DNA of 64,000 bases from Pycnopodia helianthoides (GCA_032158295.1 CM063256.1:7661725-7725724), one strand, 5' to 3'; positions 40,674 through 54,300 are shown, counted from the first letter of the stretch. Notes: a model not told the origin generated them from the sequence alone. Program-made: numbers and translations.

Positions 40674-41052
40674 CTTAGGCAGGATATACTTTTGGTAATT
40701 GTCAAAGACCAGTATCCTCACTTTGTGTATCCCAACATAGGCATAAAATAACACACCTGTGAAAATTTGGGCTCAATTGGTCATCGAAGTTGCAAGAAAA
40801 TAATGAAAGAAAAAACACCCTTGTTGTAGAATTGTGTGCTTTCAAATGACTGAGAAAGGCTTCACGCGTGAAGCCTTTCTCAGATTCAAATATTTTAGTG
40901 AGAAATTACCAAAATTAGTGAGAATTTCTCAAAAACTACATTACTTCACAGGGAGTCGTTTCTCACAATGGTTTTATACTATCAACAGCTCTCAGCTGCT
41001 CCTTACCAAGTAAGTTTTGATGGTAATTACCAAAAGTATCCACTGCCTTTAG
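40674..41052 (+). mobile_element. fold-back element, TTAAAGACACTGGACAC family variant
   Basis: Variant tip aggcaggatatacttttggt and centre ggcttcacgcgtgaagcctt, so the palindrome has changed on both sides together. Confidence 0.82.
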
Positions 41053-41124
41053 TGTGTGAAGGAAACAATTAGTGCTTTTCAATATGGGGGTGTATTTGCA
41101 GGAAACTTGCACAGTTTATAGCCA

Positions 41125-41313
41125 GGGCCCAATTTCATAGAGCCGCTTGAGCACCTACAAAAAAATTAAGCACATCAAAATTAATGCTTACAAGATTAAG
41201 GTTACCAGCTAAAATACCATGTCACATGTACAATCTGTGACTGGTATCCTGCTAGGCAGAAAATTGTTGAGCAGCATTTTCTGCTGAAGGAAATCTCTAT
41301 GAAATTGGGTCCT
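41125..41313. mobile_element. fold-back element, GGGCCCAATTTCATAG family
   Basis: gggcccaatttcatagagcc on the left, ctctatgaaattgggtcct on the right. Confidence 0.85.
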
Positions 41314-42370
41314 GGGTGCAGTAGGCCTAGATGATGGTACATGACCACAGTGTGTTTTGTAAGGATTGCTGTGACCGAAGTGAACTACTGTGGCTGTAGG
41401 AGAGGACTGTTGTAGCAGTTAATGGGGTAAAGTAGTGAGATAGCCATAGTCCGTAAGCCAAAGCTGTCCAGTCAGACTGCCGAGACTGTTCACGTATTGA
41501 GCATGCATTTGGCTTATGCTGTATGGCTACTGGCTGTACTGTGTTAAAATGTGTTGAAGTGTTAGTTAGATGCAGTCATCTAGCCTAAGCCAATGGTGTC
41601 ACACACACAGCCTAAAAAATTGTTGCCACAGGCAAAATTACAAGTCTTATATAAAGACAAAAAATGGTGTAAAGTGTCATTTTATTTGATAGTCAGTCTT
41701 TCAGAGCGAAATTTTGGAAAATGACTTCATCGAACACCAAAAACAAAAGAGGAATTTTGGCGCCAGTTGAAAGGTCAAATTCAATGCCGTTTTTTATTGA
41801 ACATCATCAAAATTCAGGAACGAACTTAAAAATTCTCTTCACAAGAATGTACAGACGATATATTTGAAATGTGAGGTCGTTTTGGGGGTGTTTTGTTTGA
41901 CAAAAATTGCAATTGAAGGGTACCAAACACAGTGGCATTTTACACCGTTTTAACCTGAGGTTAGAGACTTGTAACTTTTCCCATCTCATTAAGGACTCTG
42001 TCTATTAGAAAATTGGTGAAACACAAAGCTGAATTTGACCTTAGAGACCACTGTGCACATGCTCAGAACTGTGTAATCAATGGAATATGTGGCCAGTCTG
42101 CTGCCACCAACCATCGAAAAGTCCCCCATGGATATCTTCAATTGGAGATTTGGTTCCCAGTCGGGCTGATTTCATCACCGAATTGGGCCGATTCATCACC
42201 CAATTGAAGTATATGTAGCTTATGGACACAGTGCTCTTCAACAATGTGTTCTGACATGAGGGTCATTAATGTCCCCAGTGGGGACACAAAAGTATCACTC
42301 GGTCAAAGTAGTACGCTCGGAAAGATGCACATTATATTTAGAGAGAGGTAGTTGTTTTGGCAGGCGGTAG
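41314..42370. other. intergenic DNA, nothing recognised
   Basis: No coding signal. Inverted tracts taaggtcaaattcagc/ttgaaaggtcaaattc near 41765 and 42040 suggest an old element of about 300 bases. Confidence 0.4.
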
Positions 42371-42373
42371 TGT

Positions 42374-42493
42374 TTTCACCCAAGGGTTTCCTAATTGGGT
42401 ACCTTTCACCCAGGGGTTTCCTAATTGGGTACCTTTCACCCAGGGGTTTCCTAATTGGGTACCTTTCACCCAGGGGTTTCCTAATTGGGTACC
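42374..42493 (+). repeat. 30-bp minisatellite, 4 units
   Basis: Unit ttcacccaggggtttcctaa plus ttgggtacct, four near-perfect copies. Open on both strands because 30 is divisible by three. Confidence 0.95.
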
Positions 42494-43369
42494 ATGGATA
42501 GCTTCACTGGGAGAAGAATTAAGGTACACTTCAGGAGAACTCAAGATGCCTCGGTCCACTCGAGGTTTACCCCATTTGGAACTAAATGTATCGAGGTAAC
42601 GTTGTCAGTGGTTGAAGTAATTGTTTTAGGCAAGTCAGGGCTTGAAATACCCACGAGACCGCTGGATCGGGTCCGATAAATTAAGCACTGGGCCACTAAC
42701 CTGACTATAGTGAACGAGTCGAAGGGTGCGTTCCACTCCGGCAAGCATTTGCACAAACTTTTAAAAAAATGTGTGTCTTGCCAACAATTCAGACCTGTTA
42801 GCATGTTCACTTTGATTTATCAGACCAATCGTTTTGCAGTATCTTTGATGAATGTTGGGTAATTTTGTTATCGTCTGCTCTTAAAAGTAAACTATTTTCA
42901 TGACAAATTCTGACCAACACATTGTAAATATACAGGCTCAATTCTTCAAGATGAACACTACTACGAGCAATCTCGTTTGAAATGTTTGTGTTGGGGGGGA
43001 AGTTCAGGTTTTACTATTTTATTTTTGTGGAACTTGTCTCGATCTGCTATTGTCCATTTTTTTGAAAAACCGTTTGGAAATGTTAAAAACTCTTTTTGTG
43101 CCCAATGTTCCGCAATGTTCACCAGAGTTGAACACACCCCAGGGGTACACTTGTTCACGATTTAATCGGTTAGGATATGGACAAAAAAATATTCATGGTC
43201 TTGCAAAAATTGCCTTCTGATCTATACAAGCCTTGTGGTCTTGTGGATTTATTTTTCAAGCCCTTCAATGCCTATCTCACTTTTTCCTCAACACAGAAGG
43301 GATGTGCAGAGTAGATAACAAATTCAAAAAAACATGGCCGCCTGTGTGGTCTTGTGTCTGAGCCACCCT

Positions 43370-43599
43370 GGGCCCAATTTCATAGAGCTGCTTAGCACAA
43401 AAATTTGCTTAGCATGAAATTTTTGCCTCGATAAAAACAGGATTACCAGCCACGTGATTTTCAGGATAAGCAAACAACAGCTGAATATACAGGCAATATG
43501 CAACACATGGAAATTTGGTTGGTAATCCTGTTTTTATCAAGGAAGAAATTTCATGCTAAGCATATTTTCGTGCTTAGCAGCTCTATGAAATTGGGCCCT
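43370..43599. mobile_element. fold-back element, GGGCCCAATTTCATAG family, long variant
   Basis: gggcccaatttcatagagct and agctctatgaaattgggccc at the tips. Inner arms are nearly perfect inverses over most of the length (aattttgcctcgataaaaa-type and ttttatcaaggaagaaattt), a very strong hairpin. Confidence 0.88.
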
Positions 43600-44342
43600 G
43601 GCATTAGAATCTTTAACATAGACACACACAAGAAGTGGAAATGCTTTTGTAATAACGTATACTGTATGTCATCATGTTTTTGATACTTGTGCTCTGTGGT
43701 CAGATTTTTTTCTTTTGAAGAAGACGTTTTCATTTTCAGAATTGTGAGTCAGTTAAAGTTTTAACCTGAAATGTATCGTCCAAAAACAAAGTTATTTATT
43801 CAAAAGGCAGAAAAGCTTTTTCCTATCTGTGAACGGTCGTTGTTCTGCTATTTAAATAAAAAAAAAAGGAAATGAGAATGTACAATTCAGCACGTCCATA
43901 AAGATCTTTGTGACTTTCTCTACAAGTTTTACAAGGAGCTGTTTTTTTTTTTGTTGACTAGAGTGCTATACACGCCATGTTTTGAAGTTGGATGGCGAGC
44001 TCGTCTAGTATACAAGCCTGTGTAAAGTGCTTGAAAGTTTGTCAGGGCAACGGTATGGCTAGCGATATAATGTACATGGCTATACACGTTGGAAAAGGCC
44101 TCCCCAGTTCAACTCTCCACTCGCGCGTGTGGTCTCCAGTTCCAGTCGCTTCGTGGATAGACAGCTGTCTAAGCCACGAAGGCCTTGACGAAAGAATATA
44201 CATGAATGTGCACAAAATCCAACCCAAAAAAAAACTATCAGCAAATTTGTTGAACTTTTTTACCTAGGTTGGTTGCCAGATGCGTGTATTGAAAACTGGA
44301 TCAAACTTTACTCTCTGAAAAAAAAAAACAAAAAAAAACCTC
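43600..44342. other. intergenic DNA, nothing recognised
   Basis: No gene. Open frames at 43992 and 44042 overlap on opposite strands and have no domain. Confidence 0.4.
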
Positions 44343-44645
44343 CCTTTAAAGGCAGGATATACTTTTGGTAATTGTCAAAGACCAGTATCCTTACTTTATG
44401 TATCCCAACATATGCATAAAATAACAAGCCTGTGAAAATGTGGGCTTGATTGGTCATCGGAGTTGCAAGAATATAATAAAAGAAATCACATTTTTGCATA
44501 GAATTGTGTACTTCAGAGGGAGTCGTTTCTCAAATTTTTTTTTTTTTTTTTACTAATCAGCAGCTCTCAGGTGCACCTTACCAAGTAAGTTTTCATGGTA
44601 CTGTATTTCTTGAGTACATGTAATTACCAAAAGCATCTGGTACAT
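44343..44645 (+). mobile_element. fold-back element, TTAAAGACACTGGACAC variant, centre lost
   Basis: aaaggcaggatatacttttg at the left and attaccaaaagcatctgg at the right. The central palindrome is replaced by a deletion and a T-run. Confidence 0.7.
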
Positions 44646-45249
44646 GTCATTTTGACATCGCACACTCCAGACATGCAGAGTTTCAAATCTTCCCTCGGTC
44701 ACCGACACGGACTCAAACACGTCTGCGTCCGTCCGTAACACTTCGAAAAAAACATTGGTGCGTTTAGAATGATGGGTCGGCACTCTAGTCAATTAAAAGG
44801 CCGCTCTGCTGCAGGGCTGTTCTAAGCTAGACAGCTTTGCTTTTATTCTCGATGTCACTAATTGCAATAATAGACTCATTTTCCCCCAAAAAAGTTATTT
44901 CCCAGGTGTTGTCTACGAAACACAAAACTTTCCTTTCGTGATCATATTTTGCAATAATTTGTTTCTATTGTCGTAGAAGACCACGAACTCTCTCTCTTCG
45001 CAGTATTGATACAGATTTTTAAACTTGTTAATATTTTTTGCCATTCTACCTTTATAGATATTTCTCCTTTTTTTTTCCCCGGTTTAATTATATGACGTCT
45101 AAATGTATAAAAAGAAGAAACTGCTTACTGTTCTGTTGTCGTTGTTTTTTCCCCTCCTTGTTCGGAAAATTCGCTGGCGTATTTAGATGTCCAATTCAAA
45201 TTTTATCATGTTTATTTATGAGTGTTTGTGTTATACATTTGTAAAAAAA

Positions 45250-45252
<3 letters not shown>

Positions 45253-45282
<30 letters not shown>
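45253..45282 (+). repeat. (AAT)n microsatellite
   Basis: About ten aat triplets in an AT-rich region. Confidence 0.9.
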
Positions 45283-45284
<2 letters not shown>

Positions 45285-45749
45285 AAATATTAATAAAGCT
45301 TTTTGACAATTCACTTCATTAGGCCAGCCAAAGTCTTTTGTATATTGGATTATTTCTTTTATTAATGTTATAGGTGTCTCAATATACTATTAAAAAAAAA
45401 TCAATTTAAAAAGTTACACTGAAGGAATAAAGTATTTAAATCTACCAAAAAAGGAATTCTGTTTTTTGATTTTGATTTTTGATTTTGTGCATAAGATTTC
45501 GCAGGTTGGTGTCCTATTTGAAGGGTGTGTACAACATTGGTAAGATTGAAAATATTTAAATGTTCACAGATTTGCACATAACTTGCATGGTATAAAGATG
45601 GTCATGGTGGTATAAATTCCCTTGAAATAGTTTTGCTTGAAATGCAGTAGTTTTTAGGAAATGAGTGAAATAATTATTATCATGCGTGTTCAAAACCCGA
45701 TGTTTGAAAACAGTGAAAACATTTATCTAATACTGTAATTTGTTGCCAC

Positions 45750-46597
45750 GAACAGCAGAAAATACTGCTTAACACAATTCTTTGCTAAGCAAAATAATAA
45801 TGAGACACCAGTCACAACAATGTAAACTTTATGGAATGTTGGCTGGTAGCCAGTTTCTGGTAAGCAATATTTTTCTGTGCTTAGCAATATTTTGTGCTTA
45901 CAGGCTTCATGAAATGGGGCCCGGGCCCAATTTCATAGCGCTGCTTAACGGTAAGCACATTTTCGTGCTAACTGTAGCAGAAAAATTTGCTTAAGCATAA
46001 GCGTATTTCACAGGTTAGCAAGAATATAAGGCAGTCATCTTGCGCGTTCACCATGTAATTGCATTGTTACGTCATTCATGTTCGGGCAGTAAGCACCGGG
46101 AGGTTAGCATACCTTTTCGTGTGCTTACGGTTAGCAGCGCTATGAAATAGAAACTCGTACGTCAGCACAGAATCGGCCGTTAAAGGAACATTACAGAATT
46201 GGTAAGAAAAAAACTTGTAAAATATACTTTTGATCACAGATTTGCATAAAACTTACACGGTCTAACGATGATGATTGCAGAAACCATCCCTATAAATATT
46301 TCTGTCTGAAATGCCATATTTGATGAGAAATGAATAAACTAATTTTCCAATTGGAGTTAATCGCTCAGTGAGCGTTTTATTCATTTGTTGAACCTATATG
46401 ATTTCATGCAAATATGTAATCGGTTTGTCACTATTTTCTCGTGACCCAGATGGCCGATCGATCTCAAACTTCTACAGCTTTGTCAGTTTATGTATACGGT
46501 GGATTACATAAAGTGCTTACACTGCCAGCAACTGTTTTGTTAGCAAAAACCAATTCTGTAATGGTCCTCTAAGCAGCTCTATGAAATTGGGCCCTGA
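45750..46597. mobile_element. GGGCCCAATTTCATAG elements with a nested TTAAAGGAACATTACAG element
   Basis: 45750-45922 and 45923-46150 are worn copies of the first family. 46180-46572 is a full second-family copy. Directly after it, aagcagctctatgaaattgg plus gccc (46573-46597) is an orphan right end of the first family. Confidence 0.75.
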
Positions 46598-46752
46598 TGA
46601 CTGGTGACAGTACATAACACTGTTCCTGCCTGAGCCCATGTAGCGCCCAGTGCTGCATCACAATACTTCATCACATTCATTCTTTATCGCCTTGCAAACA
46701 AAACATATCCACACAAAACTGTATACTGTAGGAAAGAGCAGCTCATTCTTCT

Positions 46753-47077
46753 TTAAAGGCCCTGTACACTATTGGTAAGATCGAAAAACACAATGTTCAC
46801 AGATTCACACATAACTTACATGATTTAAAGTAAGTAATGGTAGAAAGGGTTCCTTAAAATATTTCTGCCTAAAATGCGAGTAAAACAATAGTAATTATCG
46901 CGCGCGATAATTTGAAAAAACAGAAAACACATAAGATCTCTTTTCACTATTTTCTTGTGACCTCGATGACCAATTGAGCTCAAACTTTCACAGGTTTGTT
47001 TGTTCATGCATATGTTTAATCACACAAAATGTGGACACTGATTTTGAGCTGTTACCAAAAGTGTACAATACCTTTAA
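46753..47077 (+). mobile_element. fold-back element, TTAAAGGCCCTGTACAC family
   Basis: ttaaaggccctgtacactat at the left, gtgtacaatacctttaa at the right, centre attatcgcgcgcgataat. Confidence 0.9.
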
Positions 47078-47205
47078 TGTGATATAAATATTTTGGCATG
47101 GTTCCCAGGTGATACCGCTAGTGACAAGAGTTTCAAATCTCCCCTCGGTCACTGACACTGACTCAAAACACGTATGCGTCCGTAACACTTCTGGAGTTCC
47201 CTGTA

Positions 47206-47568
47206 GGTAATAATAATAATAGTGGGTTCGAATGCTGCGCTCAAATCCCTCACTCAGTGACGCTCATGGCACTCCAACATTATTACCCCTGGTCACTTGG
47301 CCATTTATTTCATTCCTTACACCATCTCAGCTCCCTGGGGAGTATACAAGCCTGTGCTGCCGTAGCGCACCAAGCTAAATCAATCACAAGAACCATCCCT
47401 GCCCTCGCAGGTACCCATTCACCCCCGGGTGAAGAGAAGCAATTATGGTTAAAAGTGTCTTGCTCAAGGACACAAGTGTCATGACCGGTATTCGAACCCA
47501 CAACCCCGATGACTTAGCCACTAGAACTTCAAATCCAAGACACTAAATCGCTCGGCCACGATATGCCA
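47206..47568 (-). mobile_element. tRNA-headed SINE, family B
   Basis: (TAA)n, then the body with cactcagtgacgctcatggc, and the minus-strand head with gtggccgagcgattta and B-box gggttcgaataccgg. Confidence 0.87.
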
Positions 47569-48092
47569 TGGGTAGGTGTTTGTGTTCGTGGGAAATCCTG
47601 TAGTTAAGCAGCTAAATAGTTCAACACGATTGTTACACTTCATGTCGATAAAATCCGGCAATGCACAGTCCCATCCCCCCCCCCTTACCCAACAAGACAA
47701 ATTTACACCCAAATAATTACAACTGTATTTACACAATGTACAGTGCTGAGTAAGAGTAATTTCACATAGCATGGTGATTACTTAGGAGCTTTACACATTT
47801 AAAATTACAATTAAAATTCTAATTGTGTGCAATTCTTGAACCTTGGCCTAAAAAAATCAAAAATCTGAAAAATGTCAATGTTTCTTTCACTCCATGACCC
47901 TAGATTGTGTGAGAGTAATACAGCTCAACAGTTCAGTTCAGAGTAATACAGCTAATACAGTTCAGCTCAACAGATGTCCTGGTCTGTCCATTCATGGAAG
48001 TACACACTTTTAAAGTTACATTTTGTTGCGGTTCTCAAAAAATGTTTCCAAAAGAACGCAAGAGGAACATCATTTTACAATTTGTAATCAAT

Positions 48093-48098
48093 TTTATT
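48093..48098 (-). promoter_or_regulatory. candidate MTFR1 polyadenylation signal
   Basis: AATAAA on the minus strand about 200 bases after the MTFR1 stop codon, the first such hexamer I noticed downstream. It would give a short 3' UTR. Confidence 0.5.
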
Positions 48099-48297
48099 TG
48101 TGAAAACAAAACAAAACATACAATTATTTAAAAATACTGAAACATTTCTGAGGCTGGTTTGAAGACTAGTTCACACTAGGTTTCAAGTACAAGTTTACTC
48201 TTCAATTTTTTTTTAACGAACGTTTCAATTCCGGTGATTACTGTCATTACTGATTGGTGTAGAGGGCCTCCAGGATTGGAAGAAAACACTCTAGGTG

Positions 48298-48378
48298 TTA
48301 GACATTGAGTTCGACAAGGGGACGGCCTGGTCTTGTTACTTGGGTCCGCTTAGACGATTTGAGTAGGTGCTGTCCGAA
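48298..48378 (-). CDS. MTFR1: MTFR1 last coding exon
   Basis: Acceptor tgtttacag. Reads FGQHLLKSSKRTQVTRPGRP then LVELNV and TAA. Family members end with a short FGxHxLK motif like this. Phase 0 agrees with the previous exon. Confidence 0.9.
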   Translation of the reverse strand, partial: FGQHLLKSSKRTQVTRPGRPLVELNV

Positions 48379-51300
48379 CTGTAAACAGAACAAGTGCAAG
48401 GAGTTTAAAAACCTAATTCAAAGTCCAATGAAATAGCCAACTCTGATCAGGGCCTAATTTCATAGAGCTGCTTAAGCACAAAATTGTGCTTACCAGAATA
48501 AGGTTACCAGCCAAACTACCATGTCACATCCACATATTGTGATTGGTATCCTGCTCAATTCTGCTTAGTAGACAATTGTTAAGTAATATTTTCTGCTTAA
48601 GCAAATCTATGAAACTGGGCCCGGGACCCTATTTCATAAAGCCGCTTAAGCACAAAAAGTAGCTAAGCAAGTACAAATTATGCTTACCAGAACACAGTTA
48701 CCAGCCAAAGTAACATTTCACGTGTACTAATTGTGGCTGGTATCCTGCTCATTATTTTATGCTTAGCAGACATTTGTTTAGCAATATTTGCTGCTTAAGC
48801 AGCTCTATGAAACTGGGCCCTGGATTTGGGTTAAGCAAGATAACCCAGGGGGTTAATATTCATACAAGTGTTTATTCACCCTGGGAATTTGTAGCAAGTG
48901 TGAAAGGTACACAGTGGGGTTAACAATCCCCAGGAAATTGCTGGGGTATTATTTCCATTTCCATGGAATAAAAAAGGGCTTCTATTTTATTAACAACTTT
49001 CCTTTTTTTTAAGAACAAGAGAATGATTTGGGTCCGTACCTTAGGGCTGTCTTTTCTGGGGCTGTTCTTCTTGGGTGATGGGCTTACACTCCAAGCCTTG
49101 TTCTCCTTGTCCGGACTGTCGTCGACCCGCTGTCGGGCAAACTTCCTCATCAGAGCCTGGGCGATCAGCGCGGCCGGATCGTTGGCCATCGAGGGGCGGG
49201 GCTTCTGACGGACTGGCGTACCACCCGGTGATCTACAAGTATGACAATAGACCTTTCCAATGAAATATGTCAGGCCTTGCGCTTAAGCTTTTTGTGAAGT
49301 AGCCCGCCGGGCCCGTAAACTGTGCATTTTACTTGCCCCCAGGAAGTTTTAGTAGCCCAGATTTTAAACAGGAATTGCCGTAAATGTAATGTTCTGATGT
49401 TTTAATGTTAAAGATCACAACCAGTTGAGTTTAATGATCAAATGGAGTTATATTCACACACTCGATATTGATTAACACATTTTATACATGAATTAATACG
49501 CATCTGAAAAGGAAGAAATGAGCATTTGAAACAAGTAGGTTGCACAGTTTTTAGTAGCCCACAGGGCAAGTTGAGAAGTGGGATTTACTAGCCCATAGCA
49601 CTTTTTACTAGACAATGTACTCAGGGCTAGTGTTAAGGGCGAGCCCTGTATGTTAATTGCATTCACGCATGCGTACAGACACTATTGGTTGGCAAACGTC
49701 GTAGAGTTGTGCACGAGACAGACGCGCAAACGCGTGTGCGTCACGCCACCATCAGCCCCATACAAAAAGGCGCGATGTTCACTCACTTTGCCAACCAGTA
49801 AGAAAAGTGTGCACGCGAGACGTTCAATTTGCATATTTCATGGGAAGGGTCTATTGGATGTATTGAATCAACTTGTTTTTTTCTTCAAGATGCACGCCAT
49901 GATATATTTTATTTCAGAATATCTCAAAACAATTTGATAACTTGAAAAACACACTATAGATATTACTTTAACTAATTGGACTTGTAGAACTTAAACTTGA
50001 CTTTAGATTTTGGAGAACACAAGTATGATGCATTTAAGCTGTGATTTTGGGACTTACCTTGCCACCGTGCGTAGCTTGACTGAACCCAGACCTTTCAGTA
50101 CGTCGGCCATGTTGGGTTTGCTCTTACTTCCATCTGATTGGCTGGATGTGTCTAGCCCCTTCTTTGCACGATTCTGATTGGTGGAACAAATAGTTTGGAC
50201 AACTTTGTAATCAAATACTATTAACTACCCCTGTTTTACTTCCATGTGTACATATCTTAAAAGATTGAGAGTTGTATTTCAAATTGAATCTTCATAAAAG
50301 CCCTGTATCATGTTACAGCTAGTTTTTGATTCCCAATTCAAATCAATGTAACCATATTGAGGCTGAAAGGAAGTAGTCAGGCCCGTTATGCAATGGGTCA
50401 GTTGTTCAAGTGTTAATGTACCTAGGAAACAACACAACAAAGTCAAGGTCTATGAATTACAAACTTAACTGTTTTCCTCCAAAACAAAAATTCAGTGAAA
50501 ACCTGTCAGCTGAAATTTCTACAATTTTATTTTCATCTAAGTTTTTTTAAAAAGTACCCTGGAAATTTGGAAAATAATTTTGTCTACATTACAGATCAAT
50601 TGTGTTAATCCTGGCCTTGTTTCAACTTACCCTTCTGATTTGTTCTGCCACACTGATGGCCTGAGTTGGGGTTGACATGGGTGGTGGGGGAGGGGGCGGT
50701 GGGGGTGGAGCCCCACAGGGTGGTGGGGGCGAGGCGCCCCACAGGGTTGGGAAGGACATGGTGGGGGTGGAACAGGAGCTGCAAAAGTAATAATAATTTT
50801 TTTAAACAAATTTTTTAAAGATTTTTTGAAAATGGCTGTTAAAGGCCCTGTACACTATTGGCAAGATCGAAAAACACAATGTTCACAGATTCACACATAA
50901 CTTACATGATTTAAAGTAAGTAATGGTAGAAAGGGTTCCTTAAAACATTTCTGCCTAAAATGCTATCGTTTCTGAGAAACGAGTAAAACAATAGTAATTA
51001 TCGTGCGCGATAATTTGAAAAAACAGAAAACACATAAGATCTCTTTTCACTATTTTCTCGTGACCTCGATGACCAATTGAGCTCAAACTTTCACAGGTTT
51101 GTTTGTTCATGCATATGTTGAATCACACAAAATGTGGACACTGATTTTGAGCTGTTACCAAAAGTGTACAATACCTTTAAGTTCTACACCATAGTTGTGA
51201 GAAATATTTTGATTTAGTTCAGCTACAATACAGCCAATCCTCAGCAAAACAAAAGAGAAGTCTGTATTGTTATGGTAATGATATGCAAAATAGCCAATGC

Positions 51301-54300
51301 ACCAATCAGTGAAAGGGAAGTCACACCTGAGTGGACAAGAGTTTGAAGTCTGAAGGGCCATGGGTCAATCATTTACTGTCCAGCCATGAATGAAGCAACA
51401 TGTGTGTGTGTGTGTGGGGGGGGGGGGGGTTCCAGCCAGTGGACATGCACATGGTCCACACACAGCTCGTAAAGACCAAAGGCACCGTGCAAACCTGTGA
51501 GTTCTTGTTTTATCTCCATAACAAACTAACACAAAATCTCTATCATTATATAGAAATGTTGTTTTGTAGATTAGGAAGTTCTCTAAAGACCAATGGCTCT
51601 GCAGTTATGGCAAGTAGCTTGGATCAGAGTAGCAGAAAATTCCCTCATTTTATGCCTAGTTCCTCTTCTCTGTTTTTGTTCAAACTTGTTTTCGGTCTGT
51701 TTTGCTTTTGTTCTTTTTTTTCAGGAACATGATTAACTGACAAATACCAATAATTGGTGCCATTCATGTATAGACCTTTCACTTGTTTACAACCAGTGAC
51801 CACCATTTTGTATGGAAAGCCTTGGGTATAATCACAAAATTTACAAACTGGCCTGGCAAAAATTTGCCCTCTTTGGTAAAAAAAATTATTAAAACTTGTT
51901 TTATGGAGCACTGTGTATAAGTTGACTTGTTGTTTTGGAAAGTAATTTGTTATTTATCAGTAATATGGGTTGTTCTTTTTTTTACAGAACTCGGGGGAGT
52001 ACTGAGTATAAAGTGCTTTTACACACATGGGTGTAAAAGCAAAAACGAAACAATATTCTTTATCCCCAATGCAAATTAACATCTATTAAATTGTTGCGGT
52101 ACCCGCTGCTAAAATATAGGATACGAACTGCCTCTAGCTACCGGGCAAGCTCGATAGTCTAGTGGTAAGACATCTGCTCTAGCATGGCAAATGTCGGGGG
52201 TTCCAATCCCACCCAAGTGATATGCCTGTTGAATTTTTTTCTTAGGGCTCGGGCTTAATACACATTGGTGTAAGGGTAAAAAACATACACACACAAAATT
52301 ATTCCCTAAAGCAAAATTAACATTAGAATAATCAACTGTTGTATTTTTTGTGCGAAGGCCGCCCGTACTTTGGCCAACCACTGGTTGGCAAAACTCGCAG
52401 AGCTCTGTGACGCTGCAAAAGAAAGGTCCATTCCCTTACATTCGAAATAAACATCAACATAACTAGATGAAATGAAATAGCCATACTGAAACAGTTTCCA
52501 TATAATGTGTGACTACAGCTTACCCAAGTCAAGTACCACGACGACCAATTTAATTCACCTAAATGCAACCAAACGGGGCCGTAGCAAAGTAATTTTCTTG
52601 CGAGTTGTACATTTAATAATAGTTAGTTCTTATACAGCACATTTTACAATAACGTATCAATGCACTTTCCATTAGTGCCCTGGCCATTGGGCCAATAGCA
52701 TTCCTGTAATCTTTCTCAACTCCCTGGGGAGTATACAGCCCCGAGCTGCCGTGGCGCTCCGAAGGCTTTTTCAAACACAATATCAACCTCTACCCTCACA
52801 GGTACCCATTTATACCTGTATGTGAAGAGAAGCAATTATTTTGCTCAAGGACACCAAGTGTCATGACCGGGATTCGAACCCACCACACCCCGATGACACA
52901 ACTACCAGAACTTGAATCCGATGCTCTTAAACCGCTCGGCCATAAAAAAACTATTTATGAGAGCCAATTTGCAGACTGATACCATACAAATTCCTTCAAA
53001 TCAGAATAGGAAGTGCAGCAGGCAACCTCAGAGTGTTATTATAATATAAAACAGACAACTATCTCAGCAATTTTATATTACTTTTAGTAGCATTTTTAGT
53101 TGGCGTATAGAGTTCTAGATTCCCTGGTTGAAATTTGTCCTAGACGGCCTTTAACTATTTCTTCATAACAGCAACTTTTAAAAGCTCAAATCATTGTGGG
53201 TTGTCATAACCTCTAAATCCTTGTTCCCAAATACTAATTGCCATCTTCCAAAATAGAAACACTCAAACTGAGCATTTGTAAAGTAACCGAGCCCTAATAA
53301 TTGCTCGTAGTTTGTCGGCCAGACCTACGTAACTTACAAAAGATAAACAGTCAGAAAAACTATAATCGTCTGTCGTTGGCAATCACAGTTTGTGTCTGTG
53401 TCAAAGTTATCTGTAGTTTTCAGGGCTCAAATTTGGAGGGAAAAATCCACAAGACCGCAGGGCTTGTAGCCCAAAATGTTTACTGGACCAGAATTTGTTT
53501 TACAAGACCAAACTTTAAATGAGAGGTGGGGGGGGGGGGAAGCAGCAACAAAAAACCTACACCGTCTTACGTTTGAACTGCTTTAACTTGAACAACCACT
53601 GAAAGAAGATTGATCTCATTTGTAATATGGGTTAGTAATCTTCAATACTCAACAGAACTGAAAGATATTTTATCAGACTGAAAGTCAACATTTGAACAAA
53701 AATACAAGACCGCCGGACTTGTCCAGTTATAGGTTTACTGGCCCCGATACTAAAATCACTGGCCCCGGGCCTGCGGTCCAGTGCTAATTTCGAGCCCTGG
53801 TTTCATAGAATCTACAGAGGTGCTACAGGAGCTACAGTGATTCAAGTATTCCTGTCTGCACCTTGCATTGGCTTGCCATACAACCTTCCTGCTTTATGTT
53901 TTATGCAATCCGTCTACTCCCTACATGTAGCTCTTGAATATATGTGGAAATATACACAGAATGTAACATTTCCCATATGGCCAGCGTAGTGTCTTGCCTA
54001 CTAGAAAGGCCCTGGAATGTATAAGGTCACTGTCTTTGTAAACGAAGGTTACATGGTCTAATCGCCCTTTGCATGGTCAGCCATTTTGCGCGTAGGGCCT
54101 CGAATTGGGGACAGCAGTGAATAGAAGCATTCATTATAACTCCGTAATGTTACGGTAATGTAATGACACGATCAGCCATTTGTGTGTAGAGCCTCGAATT
54201 GGAGACGGCAGTGAATAGAAGCATTCATTATAACTCCGTAATGTTACGGTATTGTAATGACACTTTTATCCAAACAGTATACATAAATACAATACAAATG

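Noticed and set aside
42338..42599. Repeat frames with FTQGFPNWVP and TQLGNPWVKG
   Set aside because: 30-bp repeat open on both strands; no gene context.
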